Assembly (NCBI GenBank): GCA_016795025.1
Contig: JAEUIR010000001.1
Coordinates: 19,687-83,686, forward strand
Length of the DNA: 64,000 bases
DNA from: Phycisphaerales bacterium
GTDB lineage: Bacteria; Planctomycetota; Phycisphaerae; UBA1845; Fen-1342
Direction of reading: 5' to 3'
Each line of letters starts with the position of its first letter. The stretch's first letter is position 1. The notes beneath the pieces are model-generated. The model saw only the letters and a list, made by a program, of their open reading frames with translations. It was not told where the DNA came from and made no database searches. Below, piece by piece: positions 32,201 to 40,538 of the stretch. The translations under genes were made by a program, and so were the position numbers.

Positions 32201-33093
32201 TAAGCCCGATGGGGCCGAGTGAATCGTCGTCGCGCAGCGTTCCGCTCATTTTGCCGAACGACATCGACGGCGCGCCGCGCATTGAAATCAACCCCACCGG
32301 TTCTCACTACCTATTCCACGCCGCCGCGCAGGGCACGATGCTGCAAATCGAGGCGACGAACGCCGTGCCCGGAACGACCGACGCCGTGCGCATCGGTCGA
32401 CTCGGCCCGAGTCGCGGCAATCTCATGCGCAACATGACGTTTACGCCACGAAACGCAAATCTTCGATTCACGCCGCGCATCGGCATGAATCTCGGCTTGA
32501 ATCAGCGCGCCGTATTCAAGCTGGTCGGCCTGGATGTGCCGCCGAATCGCGCGGTGCGGTTCGAAGCGCTTCACGAGCGCAAAGGCATCGAGATCGCCAA
32601 CGGCGCGCCGACGACGCTTCGATACACGCTTGTCACCGAGACGGTGGACGGCGGCGAGGAAGAGCATGCCACGATGATCTTCGGACCTTTGGACATTCCT
32701 TCCGGCATGATCCAGACGGTTGCGTTGAACGATTGGCCGTTTTGCAACGAAATCCGATGTGAATTGGATGTCGACGCGGACGGCATCCCGGACGAAGTCA
32801 CCGTGGTAAGCGGCACGCGCTGCGGCGGCTCGCCGTTGCAGCCGGAGTCGGACCAGAACGGCAACGGCATCCCCGATGTTTGCGATCGCCGCTCCGGCGA
32901 CGTCAATTGCGATGGAAACGTGAATAACTTCGATATCGAAGCGTTTGTGACGGCATTGAGCGACCCGGTTCGCTACGCGGAGCGCTATCCCGGCTGCCTG
33001 ATCCTGAACGCCGATGCAAATGATGACGGACGTGTGAACAATTTTGATATCGACGCGTTCGTCGCGTGCATCGAAAACGGCGGCTGTCCATAG
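29284..33093 (+). CDS. large secreted multidomain protein: LamG, papain-like candidate domain, dockerin-like pair
   Basis: A 1,269-residue secreted protein. Signal peptide (residues 1-28); a LamG/concanavalin-like domain (about 30-205; WIHVAAVYTGTSVRLYMDG); a CBM9-like region (about 240-430; AYLVHDDDNLYVAF); a carboxypeptidase-regulatory-like domain (about 440-500; GRISGRVFDN); then an unassigned region with a possible cysteine-peptidase triad, Cys735 in GGSCHGMSGAS, His850 in GDGHVVVPWK and Asp871/Asn872 in VYDNNN. A thrombospondin-3-like stretch (DVDADGIPDE, DQNGNGIPDVCD) precedes DVNCDGNVNNFDIEAF and DANDDGRVNNFDIDAF, ending CIENGGCP. The start at 29284 has AAGGGA 7 bases upstream. The peptidase assignment is inference. 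Confidence 0.82.
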   Translation: MAHSKQNFAFVIAAAWSLLNLTEPATAQTPRSTSFQGAGRAIYAARPEYDANVEMTIEAWIYLNGYDSECQTIVSNGRAQSFWFGVCDNRLRFYRSGGLSATMPLSVSQIRPNQWIHVAAVYTGTSVRLYMDGALYRSPPLGHAGAGHFLPLYIGDDPEGGVEFNGYIDELRIWSEARTSDQIAAGMYDQARNGSALVGAWPMGAGEEATHGWQPITSSGMNIAVFGILPRDLIIPRSPIPVVVDGEIDGGSEYAGAEQLVMRYRTTDPNIPAAADAVAYLVHDDDNLYVAFGAPRPFYDGTTTPYIGLLLDSDYSRQPDQGGAFAISPFDGVGTASWHVWDEFLGIYRNCQTRECPPAGSWQAVQGDCGDDVGPPCVEYRISRSLLGEWTELDGIGIGHFQVSPDGDYYMAPDDADPSVEATWSTASYVDSSTELPHGRISGRVFDNASPNRSRPLANAQVRFGGRTGGPQYVQYTNAQGEFSFDVPIPIGMDVSVEIQQCGGCRQSTPLVSGNGIQPITIANHLVSFPGCDVGSCVYASVDFFNQQAIPPTTIDSLSPNCGTPQIIIRDSNPRLVEPATSVQLVGSNLHTFAALTLARTRGSTDPEDWTHYSAEILGVTADGSRLMTRVPSLPPNFAGAYRWVFADEWVRPGYEPRVISDVWDVRAPYPSVHGLGFDNASDAATLSDFFSCFGDNGYLCIGVGGFCICNIPDPLYFLYWPIYANWTELSGGSCHGMSGASLMIKRGILSADDFDAGAHHARGLENRPSEGTYDWDWCGPPEPTNIWGYIRMYHGTQTSAEAINTALIQLNEGGGVASWETSPRQRLAAIRTEPDRYALSLSPGIGDGHVVVPWKIEELTPNVTRIWVYDNNNVYSPGVPAESYVDVDINADIYTFPRSNGEIWQGRGMFTFRDTLYSGARSAPGIEQALLWMGLFVFGDAYPRVELIGTGHEWGWRPDGTFVDNMPGALALSPMGPSESSSRSVPLILPNDIDGAPRIEINPTGSHYLFHAAAQGTMLQIEATNAVPGTTDAVRIGRLGPSRGNLMRNMTFTPRNANLRFTPRIGMNLGLNQRAVFKLVGLDVPPNRAVRFEALHERKGIEIANGAPTTLRYTLVTETVDGGEEEHATMIFGPLDIPSGMIQTVALNDWPFCNEIRCELDVDADGIPDEVTVVSGTRCGGSPLQPESDQNGNGIPDVCDRRSGDVNCDGNVNNFDIEAFVTALSDPVRYAERYPGCLILNADANDDGRVNNFDIDAFVACIENGGCP

Positions 33094-33211
33094 GGCCCGG
33101 GGTTCGGCTGTCGCCGAAACAGCGCATATGCCGGCGTCGCGAAAAACGGTGCCGGCACCGTCGCACAAAGCCTATGTTGCATTAGAAACGAGACGGGCTC
33201 CAAGAAAACGC

Positions 33212-33249
33212 AAAAGCCGTCGCAGTGCGATCGCACCGCGACGGCTTTT
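33212..33249. terminator. strong bidirectional terminator
   Basis: AAAAGCCGTCGC pairs perfectly with GCGACGGCTTTT (12 bp). The loop itself contains the palindrome GTGCGATCGCAC, so the stem can extend to 18 bp with one mismatch. T-runs on both sides suit both the plus-strand dockerin gene and the minus-strand rplL operon. Confidence 0.85.
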
Positions 33250-33280
33250 TGATGCTTGCGCCTCGTATCGTCAGGTTGGA

Positions 33281-33676
33281 TTAAGTAATATCAACCTGCG
33301 CGCCGGCCGTCTCCAATTCCTTCTTCCACTTGTCGGCATCCGCCTTCGGAATGTTCTCGAGCAGCGGTTTCGGAGCGTTGTCCACAAGATCCTTGGCTTC
33401 TTTCAGGCCCAGGTCGGCACGCGCCGCGCGCACAACCTTGATCACCTGAAGCTTGTTGGCGCCGGCGTTCTTGAGGACGACCGTGAATTCGGTCTTCTCC
33501 GCCGCAGCGGCCGCAGCGCCGCCGCCGCCCGCCGCCGGGCCGGCCATCATCACCGCGCCGCCTGCGGCCGGCTCGATGCCGTATTTGTCCTTCAGATAAT
33601 CTGTGAGTTCCTTCGCCTGAATAAGCGTCAGGCCGGCGATCTTGTCGCCGATTTCCATGATTGCCGAATCAGCCAT
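33281..33676 (-). CDS. rplL: 50S ribosomal protein L7/L12
   Basis: Stalk protein that recruits translational GTPases to the ribosome; 131 residues. The N-terminal dimerisation domain ([20 protein letters not shown]) is followed by an Ala/Gly hinge (about residues 38-58) and the factor-binding C-terminal domain ([47 protein letters not shown]). The ATG at 33676 gives the usual MADSA start. It is the last gene of the operon; a strong terminator follows and rpoB does not. Confidence 0.96.
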   Translation of the reverse strand: MADSAIMEIGDKIAGLTLIQAKELTDYLKDKYGIEPAAGGAVMMAGPAAGGGGAAAAAAEKTEFTVVLKNAGANKLQVIKVVRAARADLGLKEAKDLVDNAPKPLLENIPKADADKWKKELETAGAQVDIT

Positions 33677-33793
33677 TGCAAATACTCCGCACAACACAGT
33701 TTCGATTCACCCGATAGCGATCGCCCCGTTGGCGATCTTTCATCCGCGAGCGGAACAGTCGGGCGGGAATCGGAAAAACGAAAAATCGAGTAA

Positions 33794-34327
33794 TTATGCC
33801 GCCGCTTCGCCTTTTTCGAGCTTTTCGATCAGCGACTTGACGCAGCCGGCGATTCGCGCGCCGCCGGAATTGATCGCTGCCGCGAGCTTGCCGGCCGGCG
33901 CGAGCGCCTGACCGGAAATCATCGACAGAAGCTCCGCGCGGTTCGGCATCTTCGCCAGCGTTCCCACGCGGCTTTCGTCCAGGTACTCGCCTTCGAGCAG
34001 CGCGCCGCGCATCTTCAGCTTTGGAATCTTCGGCGCCCACTCTTCGACCAGCTTGGCGACGTCGATCACGGACTCGCCACCCGTGATCACCGCCGAAGGG
34101 CCGTTCATGCTCTCGGCCAGACGCGAAAGAGGTTTGCCGTTGACCGCGCGGCGGAACAGCGACGTTTTTACGATTTCAAGCCGCATCTTGCGATCGTTCA
34201 GCGCGCGGCGGAACTGGTTGTTTGTCAGGCCGTCCACGCCGACCATCTCAACCCAAAGGGCGCTTTCCAACGTGGAGTAACGGCCGCTCAACTCGCTCGC
34301 AATCATGTCTTTGACGGGTTTGCTCAT
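33794..34327 (-). CDS. rplJ: 50S ribosomal protein L10
   Basis: Anchors the L7/L12 dimers on the large subunit; 177 residues. The globular RNA-binding part has LRRALNDRK-like sequence (FRRALNDRKMRLEIVKTSL), followed by GPSAVITGGE and the C-terminal helix ending AGCVKSLIEKLEKGEA. Only 6 bases separate it from rplA, so there is no room for an L10 autoregulatory leader directly upstream. If such control exists it must act elsewhere in the transcript. Confidence 0.93.
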   Translation of the reverse strand: MSKPVKDMIASELSGRYSTLESALWVEMVGVDGLTNNQFRRALNDRKMRLEIVKTSLFRRAVNGKPLSRLAESMNGPSAVITGGESVIDVAKLVEEWAPKIPKLKMRGALLEGEYLDESRVGTLAKMPNRAELLSMISGQALAPAGKLAAAINSGGARIAGCVKSLIEKLEKGEAAA

Positions 34328-34333
34328 GGTGGA

Positions 34334-35032
34334 TTACTCCGCACCAACGATCGAAGCCAGGTCAATTTCAACAGCCGGGGTCATGGTTCCGCTGATCGAG
34401 ACCTTGCGGAAGTAGTGCCCCTTCGACGTCGCCGGCTTGAGGCGGCGAATGTGGTTGATGAACGCGACGATATTCTCTTTCAGATCGCCCTCGGGAAAGC
34501 TCATCTTGCCCACCGGGCTGTGAACATTGCCGGTCTTGTCATTGCGAAACTCGATCTTGCCGGCCGCGTATTCCTTAACTGCGGTCGCGAGGTCAGCAGT
34601 CACCGTGCCACCCTTTGGCGAGGGCATCTTGCCCTGCGGACCAAGCACGCGGCCAAGCTTACCGACCTTGCCCATCAGCGACGGATGCGCGATGGCCACG
34701 TCAAAATCGGTCCAACCCTTGTTCACCTTGTCGATCAACTCGTCCGCGCCGGCCTCGGTCGCACCGGCGGCCTTTGCGCCGGCGACGTCGCCATCGTTGC
34801 AGAATACGATGACTTTCTTGGTTTTGCCGATGCCCTTCGGCAGGCTCACCGAACCGCGAACCAACTGATCGGCCTGCTCCGGATCGATGCCGAGGTGGCA
34901 GACGATATCAACGGTCTGGTCGAATTTCGTCTTCTGGAATGATTTCAGCGTATGGACCGCGTCGTCGATCTTGGCCGGGGCGGCCTTGACCTTCTCGAAG
35001 TCCTTTCGATAACGCTTGCTGCGAATCGCCAT
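34334..35032 (-). CDS. rplA: 50S ribosomal protein L1
   Basis: L1-stalk protein, and in many bacteria the translational repressor of its own operon; 232 residues. Conserved phrases: KFDQTVDIVCHLGIDPEQAD, RGSVSLPKGIGK, LGRVLGPQGKMPSPKGGTV and GKIEFRNDKTGNVHSPVGK. The ATG at 35032, with GGGAG 8 bases upstream, is preferred over an in-frame ATG at 35128 that would add a Cys-rich, non-ribosomal N-terminus. About 220 bases separate it from the small gene upstream. Confidence 0.95.
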   Translation of the reverse strand: MAIRSKRYRKDFEKVKAAPAKIDDAVHTLKSFQKTKFDQTVDIVCHLGIDPEQADQLVRGSVSLPKGIGKTKKVIVFCNDGDVAGAKAAGATEAGADELIDKVNKGWTDFDVAIAHPSLMGKVGKLGRVLGPQGKMPSPKGGTVTADLATAVKEYAAGKIEFRNDKTGNVHSPVGKMSFPEGDLKENIVAFINHIRRLKPATSKGHYFRKVSISGTMTPAVEIDLASIVGAE

Positions 35033-35252
35033 CGCAAAAGCTCCCACAAAGTTCCCGGCCCGTGGTGTGGCCGAATTCTGAAAATCAACGCGCACCATGC
35101 AAAACGGAATTTGGCACGATGCACACACGCATTATTTCGCAATCGCCCACAGAGCAATCGCGAAAGTAATTTTGTTCACGTCGCCCGACGGAATCCCGCC
35201 AGATCGCGCCGCGGCAAGCCGTGCGCCCCCTGGCGGTCGCGGCTTGGTTCCG

Positions 35253-35498
35253 TCAACTATTCGCCCTGATATCGCCGGGATCATTCCAGCCGCTGCTTAG
35301 CGAGCACGACTTCGCATCGAAAAAGATCGTCCGATCGCGCCGCACAACGTCGAGGATGATCGGCAGCTCCGCTCCGTCGCATACCGGCACGACGTGCTTT
35401 TGCCCGTCGCTGGTTTCCAGCATCAGGTTCCAATCCACCCGGTTTTCGCGAAACCGCGCGACCACCTGATACTTATGAACCAGAATCGGCCCGTCCAT
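35253..35498 (-). CDS. small hypothetical protein coupled to rplK
   Basis: An 81-residue protein whose ATG overlaps the rplK stop (TAATG), so translation is probably coupled. The N-terminal two thirds reads like a compact beta domain: HKYQVVARFRENRVDWNLML, then DGQKHVVPVCDGAELP and VVRRDRTIFFDAKSC. I do not recognise a family. Its place between L11 and L1 is unusual, since rplA normally follows rplK directly. The overlap, reasonable codon use and position argue that it is real. Confidence 0.6.
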   Translation of the reverse strand: MDGPILVHKYQVVARFRENRVDWNLMLETSDGQKHVVPVCDGAELPIILDVVRRDRTIFFDAKSCSLSSGWNDPGDIRANS

Positions 35499-35947
35499 TA
35501 GTCAACCACCACGATGCCCATCGAGCGGGCCGTTCCGGCGATAACCTTTGCGGCCGCATCGAGGTCAAATGCGTTCATATCTTTCAGCTTGGTCTCGGCG
35601 ATCTTTCGCAGATCGGCCTGCGTCACGCGCCCGACCTTCTTGCGGTTGGGTTCGCCGCTGCCCTTTTCGACCAGCGCCAAGCCGGCGTCGAGAGGCTTGG
35701 CAGCCTTGACCAGCAGCGCCGATGCCGGGGGGCTTTTCACGACAAATTCGAAACTCTTGTCTTTGTAGACGGTGATTTCGCACGGGCAGATCATGCCGTC
35801 CATATGCTTCGTGGCGGCGTTGAACTCCTGCACGAATTTGGCGATGTTCACGCCGTGCTGACCGAGAGCCGGACCGATGGGCGGCGCAGGCGTCGCCTTG
35901 CCGCCGGGCGCCTGTACCTTGATTTTTGCCGTTACGACCTTCGCCAT
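35498..35947 (-). CDS. rplK: 50S ribosomal protein L11
   Basis: Part of the GTPase-associated centre with 23S rRNA; 149 residues. The N-terminal domain has [36 protein letters not shown] and [16 protein letters not shown]; the C-terminal rRNA-binding domain has [33 protein letters not shown] and [10 protein letters not shown]. The conserved Pro residues of the thiostrepton region (PPIGPALG) are present. It is the first gene of the cluster; secE and nusG, the usual upstream neighbours, are missing. Confidence 0.97.
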   Translation of the reverse strand: MAKVVTAKIKVQAPGGKATPAPPIGPALGQHGVNIAKFVQEFNAATKHMDGMICPCEITVYKDKSFEFVVKSPPASALLVKAAKPLDAGLALVEKGSGEPNRKKVGRVTQADLRKIAETKLKDMNAFDLDAAAKVIAGTARSMGIVVVD

Positions 35948-36000
35948 GACTCATTCCCGCTGATGACGGTCACCGGCCGCCACTGACCGATGAGTCCCGT

Positions 36001-36029
36001 ATCGTAGTGTGCGCGTGGGGTTCCCGCAA
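36001..36029 (-). promoter_or_regulatory. candidate sigma-70 promoter of the rplK operon
   Basis: On the minus strand, TTGCGG and TACGAT are separated by 17 bases, 53 bases before the rplK ATG, in the gap between trpD and rplK. The match to consensus is moderate, but the spacing and position are right. Confidence 0.45.
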
Positions 36030-36125
36030 GAGGCTGATTTTGGCGGGCTTTGCGTGACATCGCGACGATCGACCCGCCCGCACCGGCAGCGGCAGGGGGC
36101 CGCCGGCTGTTTCGCTCGTCTTCTG

Positions 36126-37145
36126 TCAGGGATTCGATGAGATTTCGCGCCAGCGCGTCAGCGTGGCCAGCGCCTTGCCGCGGTCCAAGGCTTCAGCCGC
36201 CCGGCGTGCCCCATCCAACCAATCGCTCGCAATGCCCGCGACCCATAAGGCAGCCGCCGCGTTGAGAATGACAATGTCGCGCGGCGCCCCGCGCTCGCCG
36301 CGCAGCACCCGTTCGATCGTCGCGGCACTGGCGGTCGGCGAATCGACATACAGCGCCTCGACGGGCGCCGGAGCGACTCCCGCAACGCCGCACTCCACTT
36401 CCTCAATCGCCACCTCCCCGCCGTCCAGGCGGGCGATCAGCGACGGACCCGCGAGGCTCAGATCGCATAAACCAGCAAGGCCATGCACGACCATGACACG
36501 TTTCGCACCGAGCGCGGCCAGGGAGCGTGCCATTTTCTCCACGAGTTCCGGACGGCTCACGCCCAACAATTGACGCTTCACGCTCGCGGGATTCGTCAGC
36601 GGACCGAGCAGGTTGAATATCGTGCGCACACCGAGCGCGAGCCGCACCGGCGCGGCCTGCTTCATCGCGGGATGCAGCCGCTGTGCGTGCAGAAAACCAA
36701 TACGGATTTCGCGAAGGCAGGTCTCAACGACTTCCGGCCGAGCATCGACATTCACGCCCAGCGCGCATAGCCCCTCCACCGAACCGCTCGGCCGCGCGTT
36801 GCTGCGGTTGCCGTGCTTGGCGACGGTGGCGCCGGCCGCGGCCGCGACAATCGCAACCGCAGTTGAAATATTGAACGTCGGCCGACCATCGCCCCCAGCA
36901 CTGCATGTGTCGATCGCCTCGACGCCGGGGGAAATGTGAATCGTCTCCGCCCGTGCGCGCATGGCCTCGGCCGCGCCGACTAATTCATCGACCGACTCAC
37001 CCTTGCACGCCAGCGCGGCGACGATGGCCGCCATGACCGCCGCGTCGACTCCGCCGGCCATGATGTCTTCGAACAATCGGCGCGCTACGTCCCGCGACAG
37101 ATCCTGCCGCGAGATCAGTCGTTGCAGAAGTTGCTGCGGGTTCAT
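36126..37145 (-). CDS. trpD: anthranilate phosphoribosyltransferase
   Basis: Transfers phosphoribose from PRPP to anthranilate, the second step of tryptophan synthesis; 339 residues. Conserved features: KHGNRSNARPSGSVEGLCAL, the anthranilate-binding HPAMK, and RTIFNLLGPLTNPAS. The PRPP loop reads CSAGGDGRPTFNIST, where most enzymes have GTGGDG, a changed first pair of residues. The ATG at 37145 overlaps the galK stop (ATGA), so the two are translationally coupled. No other trp gene is in view. Confidence 0.92.
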   Translation of the reverse strand: MNPQQLLQRLISRQDLSRDVARRLFEDIMAGGVDAAVMAAIVAALACKGESVDELVGAAEAMRARAETIHISPGVEAIDTCSAGGDGRPTFNISTAVAIVAAAAGATVAKHGNRSNARPSGSVEGLCALGVNVDARPEVVETCLREIRIGFLHAQRLHPAMKQAAPVRLALGVRTIFNLLGPLTNPASVKRQLLGVSRPELVEKMARSLAALGAKRVMVVHGLAGLCDLSLAGPSLIARLDGGEVAIEEVECGVAGVAPAPVEALYVDSPTASAATIERVLRGERGAPRDIVILNAAAALWVAGIASDWLDGARRAAEALDRGKALATLTRWREISSNP

Positions 37146-38290
37146 GCCAGTTCGATCGTCGCGCCGTCGCCGGCGCGCGTCTCCAGTGTCGCCCATGCGG
37201 GTTTCCCAAGCTCGCCCGCGCGGCGCAACAACCCGGCTTGAATCGACTCGCGCGCGGCGCGATGCACGATCGCCACAACACAGCCACCGAACCCCGCGCC
37301 TGTCATGCGGCAGCCCACCACGCCTCGCATCGCCGTCAGCGACGACACGATCTCGTCCAATTCTCCGCAGGAAACTTCATAGTCGTCGCGCAGCGATCGA
37401 TGCGACGCCGCCATGTGCGGGCCAAGCGATTCGATATCTCCGCGACGAAGCGCCTCCGCCGCCGCCTGAACGCGCCGGTTTTCGCTCACCACATGATGCG
37501 CGCGCGCCGCCACCAGCGGCGGCATTTGCAGCATCTGTGCGCGCACCGTCTCGATGGACACATCGCGCAGGCTGCGCACCGCCGCGTTCAGGCCGCGAAA
37601 ATGCGCCACCGCATGGTTGCACTCCTCAACGCGCTTTGCGTACGCAGACTCCGCCAGCGCATGCCGCACGCCCGAATCGATGATGAGCACGATGTGGTCC
37701 ACCAGCGCAAACGGAATATGCTCGTACGCCCGCGAGCGACAATCAAGCAACAACGCAGTGTCGCGTTTCGAAAGCAACGACGCGAGCTGATCCATGATCC
37801 CGCACGGAACGCCCGCGAAGCGATGCTCCGCCTCACGGCACAAATCGGCAACGTCGTTCGAATCCAACGCTTCGCCGGAAATGCAAGTCAGCGCCTTGGC
37901 CGCGGCCACTTCGAGCGCGGCTGAACTCGAAAGCCCGCCGCCGAGAGGCACGTCGCTCTGAATCAGCAGATCGCATCCATTCAACCGCGCGCCGCGCTGC
38001 CGCAGCAGACTTGCCACGCCGGCGATGTAACTGGTCCAGTGGGGAAATTGCGAGGCGGCCCAATCATCGATCGGCCATTCGATGGTCTCGCCGGCAGCCG
38101 AGCTGTGAACGCGAACGCGGGCATCGTCGCGCCGCGCGGCGAAGACCCGTGTGTGCCGCTCCACGGCGAGCGGCAGCACGAATCCCTCATTGTAATCGGT
38201 ATGGTCGCCGATCAGATTGACGCGCCCCGGCGCTCGCGCGATGACCTCGCATGGCCGGCCGAAGCGCTGTTTGAACTCATCCGGCCCCAA
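37142..38290 (-). CDS. galK: galactokinase
   Basis: Phosphorylates galactose at C1 in the Leloir pathway (GHMP kinase fold); 382 residues. Motifs: RAPGRVNLIGDHTDYNEG, where the usual Glu of GEHTDY is Asp; the ATP-binding loop PLGGGLSSSAALEVA; GVPCGIMDQLASLL with the catalytic Asp; and MTGAGFGGCVVAIV. It overlaps the upstream membrane-protein gene by 14 bases and trpD by 4, so all three form one transcription unit. No galT or galE is in the window. Confidence 0.93.
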   Translation of the reverse strand: MGPDEFKQRFGRPCEVIARAPGRVNLIGDHTDYNEGFVLPLAVERHTRVFAARRDDARVRVHSSAAGETIEWPIDDWAASQFPHWTSYIAGVASLLRQRGARLNGCDLLIQSDVPLGGGLSSSAALEVAAAKALTCISGEALDSNDVADLCREAEHRFAGVPCGIMDQLASLLSKRDTALLLDCRSRAYEHIPFALVDHIVLIIDSGVRHALAESAYAKRVEECNHAVAHFRGLNAAVRSLRDVSIETVRAQMLQMPPLVAARAHHVVSENRRVQAAAEALRRGDIESLGPHMAASHRSLRDDYEVSCGELDEIVSSLTAMRGVVGCRMTGAGFGGCVVAIVHRAARESIQAGLLRRAGELGKPAWATLETRAGDGATIELA

Positions 38291-39299
38291 CTGGGGCTCC
38301 GTTGCGTGTGGTGTGATTCGCGGCCCGCTGCCGCAGAAGCGGCATCATATCGCGAATCTCTCGCGCATAACGCGTGTTCGGAAACTCGCGAATCAGATCC
38401 TCGCCGACGTCGATCGCGGTTTCGAATCGCTTATCCGAAACGGCCAGGCTGAACTCCACGCGCATCTGCTCCAGCTTGCCCTTGAACACCGCACGGGCGG
38501 AGTCCTTCAGCTGCGCCGCCTCCTGCGGCGTAAGGTAATGATCCAGCTCGAACAGCAAATCGTGCGCTTTATCGACGTCGTTTACCTGAATCGCGTCTTC
38601 GTATTGACCGAGGAGATCGCGCTTCACCTGCTGACGCCGCGACTCGATGTCGAATCCCAGCGAGGCGATGCGCGGATCGCCGGGGAACAGCGCTCGGAGG
38701 CGATCGGCCTCGCGCCGCGCCTGGTCCCATTTGTGCGCGACGCACAGCTTCTCAAATCGCGAGAGCGCCGCGGTCACACGGTCTTCGGTCGTCGCGTGAC
38801 GCGCCTGCGTGACTTCGTCGCGCAGCCGCGCGGCTTCCTCGTGATAACCAAGTTGCTCTTCCATGTCTTTGATCAGATGCTCGGCGGCCTCCCAATCCTG
38901 ACGGATGGCCGCGCTATGGATCGTGTCGCGAAGGAACTCAAAATCCTTTTCGCGGTGCACGACGCGCTTTGCCCAGTCTGACAGGCTGATGGATTCGGCG
39001 ATGGTGCGCAGATAGTCGCTATGACGGCGGATCATCTCCTGCGTGTCGCGCTGCACGTCGTATGAGCGATACGTGTTGCTGAACGCCCCGAGCAGAATCG
39101 ACGTATGGCAATACGCGCAAACGCCGACGATGAACAACACCGCCCCGCCGATGCCCGAGACCGCGGCCGCGAAATGATTGCCCGCGCCCGCCTGCACCGC
39201 GGAATAAACACCCGCGCCAAACGCGCCAACGACCGCAACGAACAATGCGACGCCGGCCAGCCCCCGCGCCGTGCGAAATCGATCGTGAATGCTTGTCAT
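38277..39299 (-). CDS. membrane protein with helical-repeat cytoplasmic region
   Basis: A 340-residue protein. Two transmembrane helices near the N-terminus (about residues 12-35 and 43-68; FVAVVGAFGAGVYSAV and GIGGAVLFIVGVCAY) are followed by about 260 residues of charged helices. Phrases such as QDWEAAEHLIKDMEEQLGYH, HKWDQARREADRLRALFPGD and DKRFETAIDVGEDLIREFP look like degenerate TPR-like repeats. The start at ATG 39299 has GAGGAG 8 bases upstream. It is the first gene of the unit with galK and trpD. Function unknown; a scaffold role is inference. Confidence 0.7.
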   Translation of the reverse strand: MTSIHDRFRTARGLAGVALFVAVVGAFGAGVYSAVQAGAGNHFAAAVSGIGGAVLFIVGVCAYCHTSILLGAFSNTYRSYDVQRDTQEMIRRHSDYLRTIAESISLSDWAKRVVHREKDFEFLRDTIHSAAIRQDWEAAEHLIKDMEEQLGYHEEAARLRDEVTQARHATTEDRVTAALSRFEKLCVAHKWDQARREADRLRALFPGDPRIASLGFDIESRRQQVKRDLLGQYEDAIQVNDVDKAHDLLFELDHYLTPQEAAQLKDSARAVFKGKLEQMRVEFSLAVSDKRFETAIDVGEDLIREFPNTRYAREIRDMMPLLRQRAANHTTRNGAPVGAG

Positions 39300-39542
39300 G
39301 TTTCGACTCCTCGTCCCCGCCCGGTTTTCGCATTTGCGATGCGGCCGCACAATTCGCGCACTGGACATGCCTCTGATGCGCATGCGAAAACTGCGCGATG
39401 CCGTGAGCGCGGCTGATCGATACGCTTTTCGTCGGATGAATAGACGTGGCGGTTTTCGATCGCCGCCGAAATTTCCGCAAACCAACGTGAAAAGAAGCAT
39501 CAAACCCAGACATCCGCGGCGGCCGGAACCGCCATGCCGCGG

Positions 39543-40436
39543 CTATATTGTCGAACCGTTGTCGTTCGAATTATCGTTTGTGTTGTCGTTCGTGTCCGTA
39601 TTGCCGTTGTCATTCGCATTGTCGTTCGCGTTCGTCGCATTCGGATCCGGCAGCCCAAAAACCGGGCGCATCCCATCCGCCAGAAAATCCACAAACGCCG
39701 GTAGGAGCATGCCGCCGGCAATTGCATCGAACATCGTGCCGATCACCGCATCCGCCAAGCGAATCCGGAACGGGTCTTCCTCAGTCTGCGATTGCTCGCG
39801 CGCCTGCGTCGACTTCTGCAATCGACCCACCGCGCCTCCGGCCGTCGTGGCTGCCGTGTCGGTCGTGTGAACGGATTGAGCCCGGTTGTTCGTCTTGGCC
39901 GCGCCGTTTGCCGCCTGTGCATCTTCGACTCGCTGACGAATCAGATCGCCAAGTCCGCCCGAACCACCCGTTGAGCTGTCAGTCGTTGTGGTGGTATTTG
40001 TCGTGCCAGTCGAGCCGCCGAGCAAGCCGCCGAGACCACCCAGACCGCTCGTGCCGTTCAAAAGCCCCGAAATCCCCGCGAGACCGCCGCTCGAACTGAG
40101 CGAGTTGATCAGCCCCGCGATGCCACCGGACGACGACGAGCTTCCGCCGGTTGTGCCGGTCGTGCCCGTGTTGGTCGTAGTGGCTGTGTTCGTGCTTTCG
40201 CCGGTTCGCCGCGCCGTCAATCGTTCGGCGATCAGCGCGTTGTGCCGCGCGCGGGCGGCGTCAATAATTCGCCCGGGCGCCCGTTCCGACACGCTGCCCG
40301 ACCGAGCGTTCTCCTGCGGAGTCTGCTCGCTCAAAGGCGTGACTTGCGCCGCTCCGGTCGTCGAAGTGCTTTGCGCGCCGACCGCTGTCGCCAGAAGACC
40401 GCCGCCGATGATCAATCCCAGCATCGCTCGCAGCAT
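39543..40436 (-). CDS. secreted low-complexity protein with Asn/Asp tail
   Basis: A 297-residue protein with a signal peptide (residues 1-21, ending AVGAQ). The centre is low complexity: Thr/Gly/Ser runs such as TATTTNTGTTGTTGGSSSSS and Gly/Leu-rich stretches GLGGLGGLLGG. A short ordered segment follows (RIRLADAVIGTMFDAIAGGM). The last 35 residues are almost only Asn, Asp and Thr (NDNANDNGNTDTNDN). I recognise no family. The tail might bind Ca2+ or be a disordered spacer. Confidence 0.6.
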   Translation of the reverse strand: MLRAMLGLIIGGGLLATAVGAQSTSTTGAAQVTPLSEQTPQENARSGSVSERAPGRIIDAARARHNALIAERLTARRTGESTNTATTTNTGTTGTTGGSSSSSGGIAGLINSLSSSGGLAGISGLLNGTSGLGGLGGLLGGSTGTTNTTTTTDSSTGGSGGLGDLIRQRVEDAQAANGAAKTNNRAQSVHTTDTAATTAGGAVGRLQKSTQAREQSQTEEDPFRIRLADAVIGTMFDAIAGGMLLPAFVDFLADGMRPVFGLPDPNATNANDNANDNGNTDTNDNTNDNSNDNGSTI

Positions 40437-40538
40437 CGTGTGAACCCTTTCAGAAAGCCACTCGAAATGACCGATTCCGGTCTCGACGCTTCCGAATATT
40501 ATACATCGTCCGGAACAGTCCGCTGCATCGGAGTTGGC

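Noticed and set aside
35033..35128. N-terminal extension of ribosomal protein L1 from an upstream ATG
   Set aside because: The extra residues are not seen in L1 proteins, and a good ribosome site sits directly before the canonical start.
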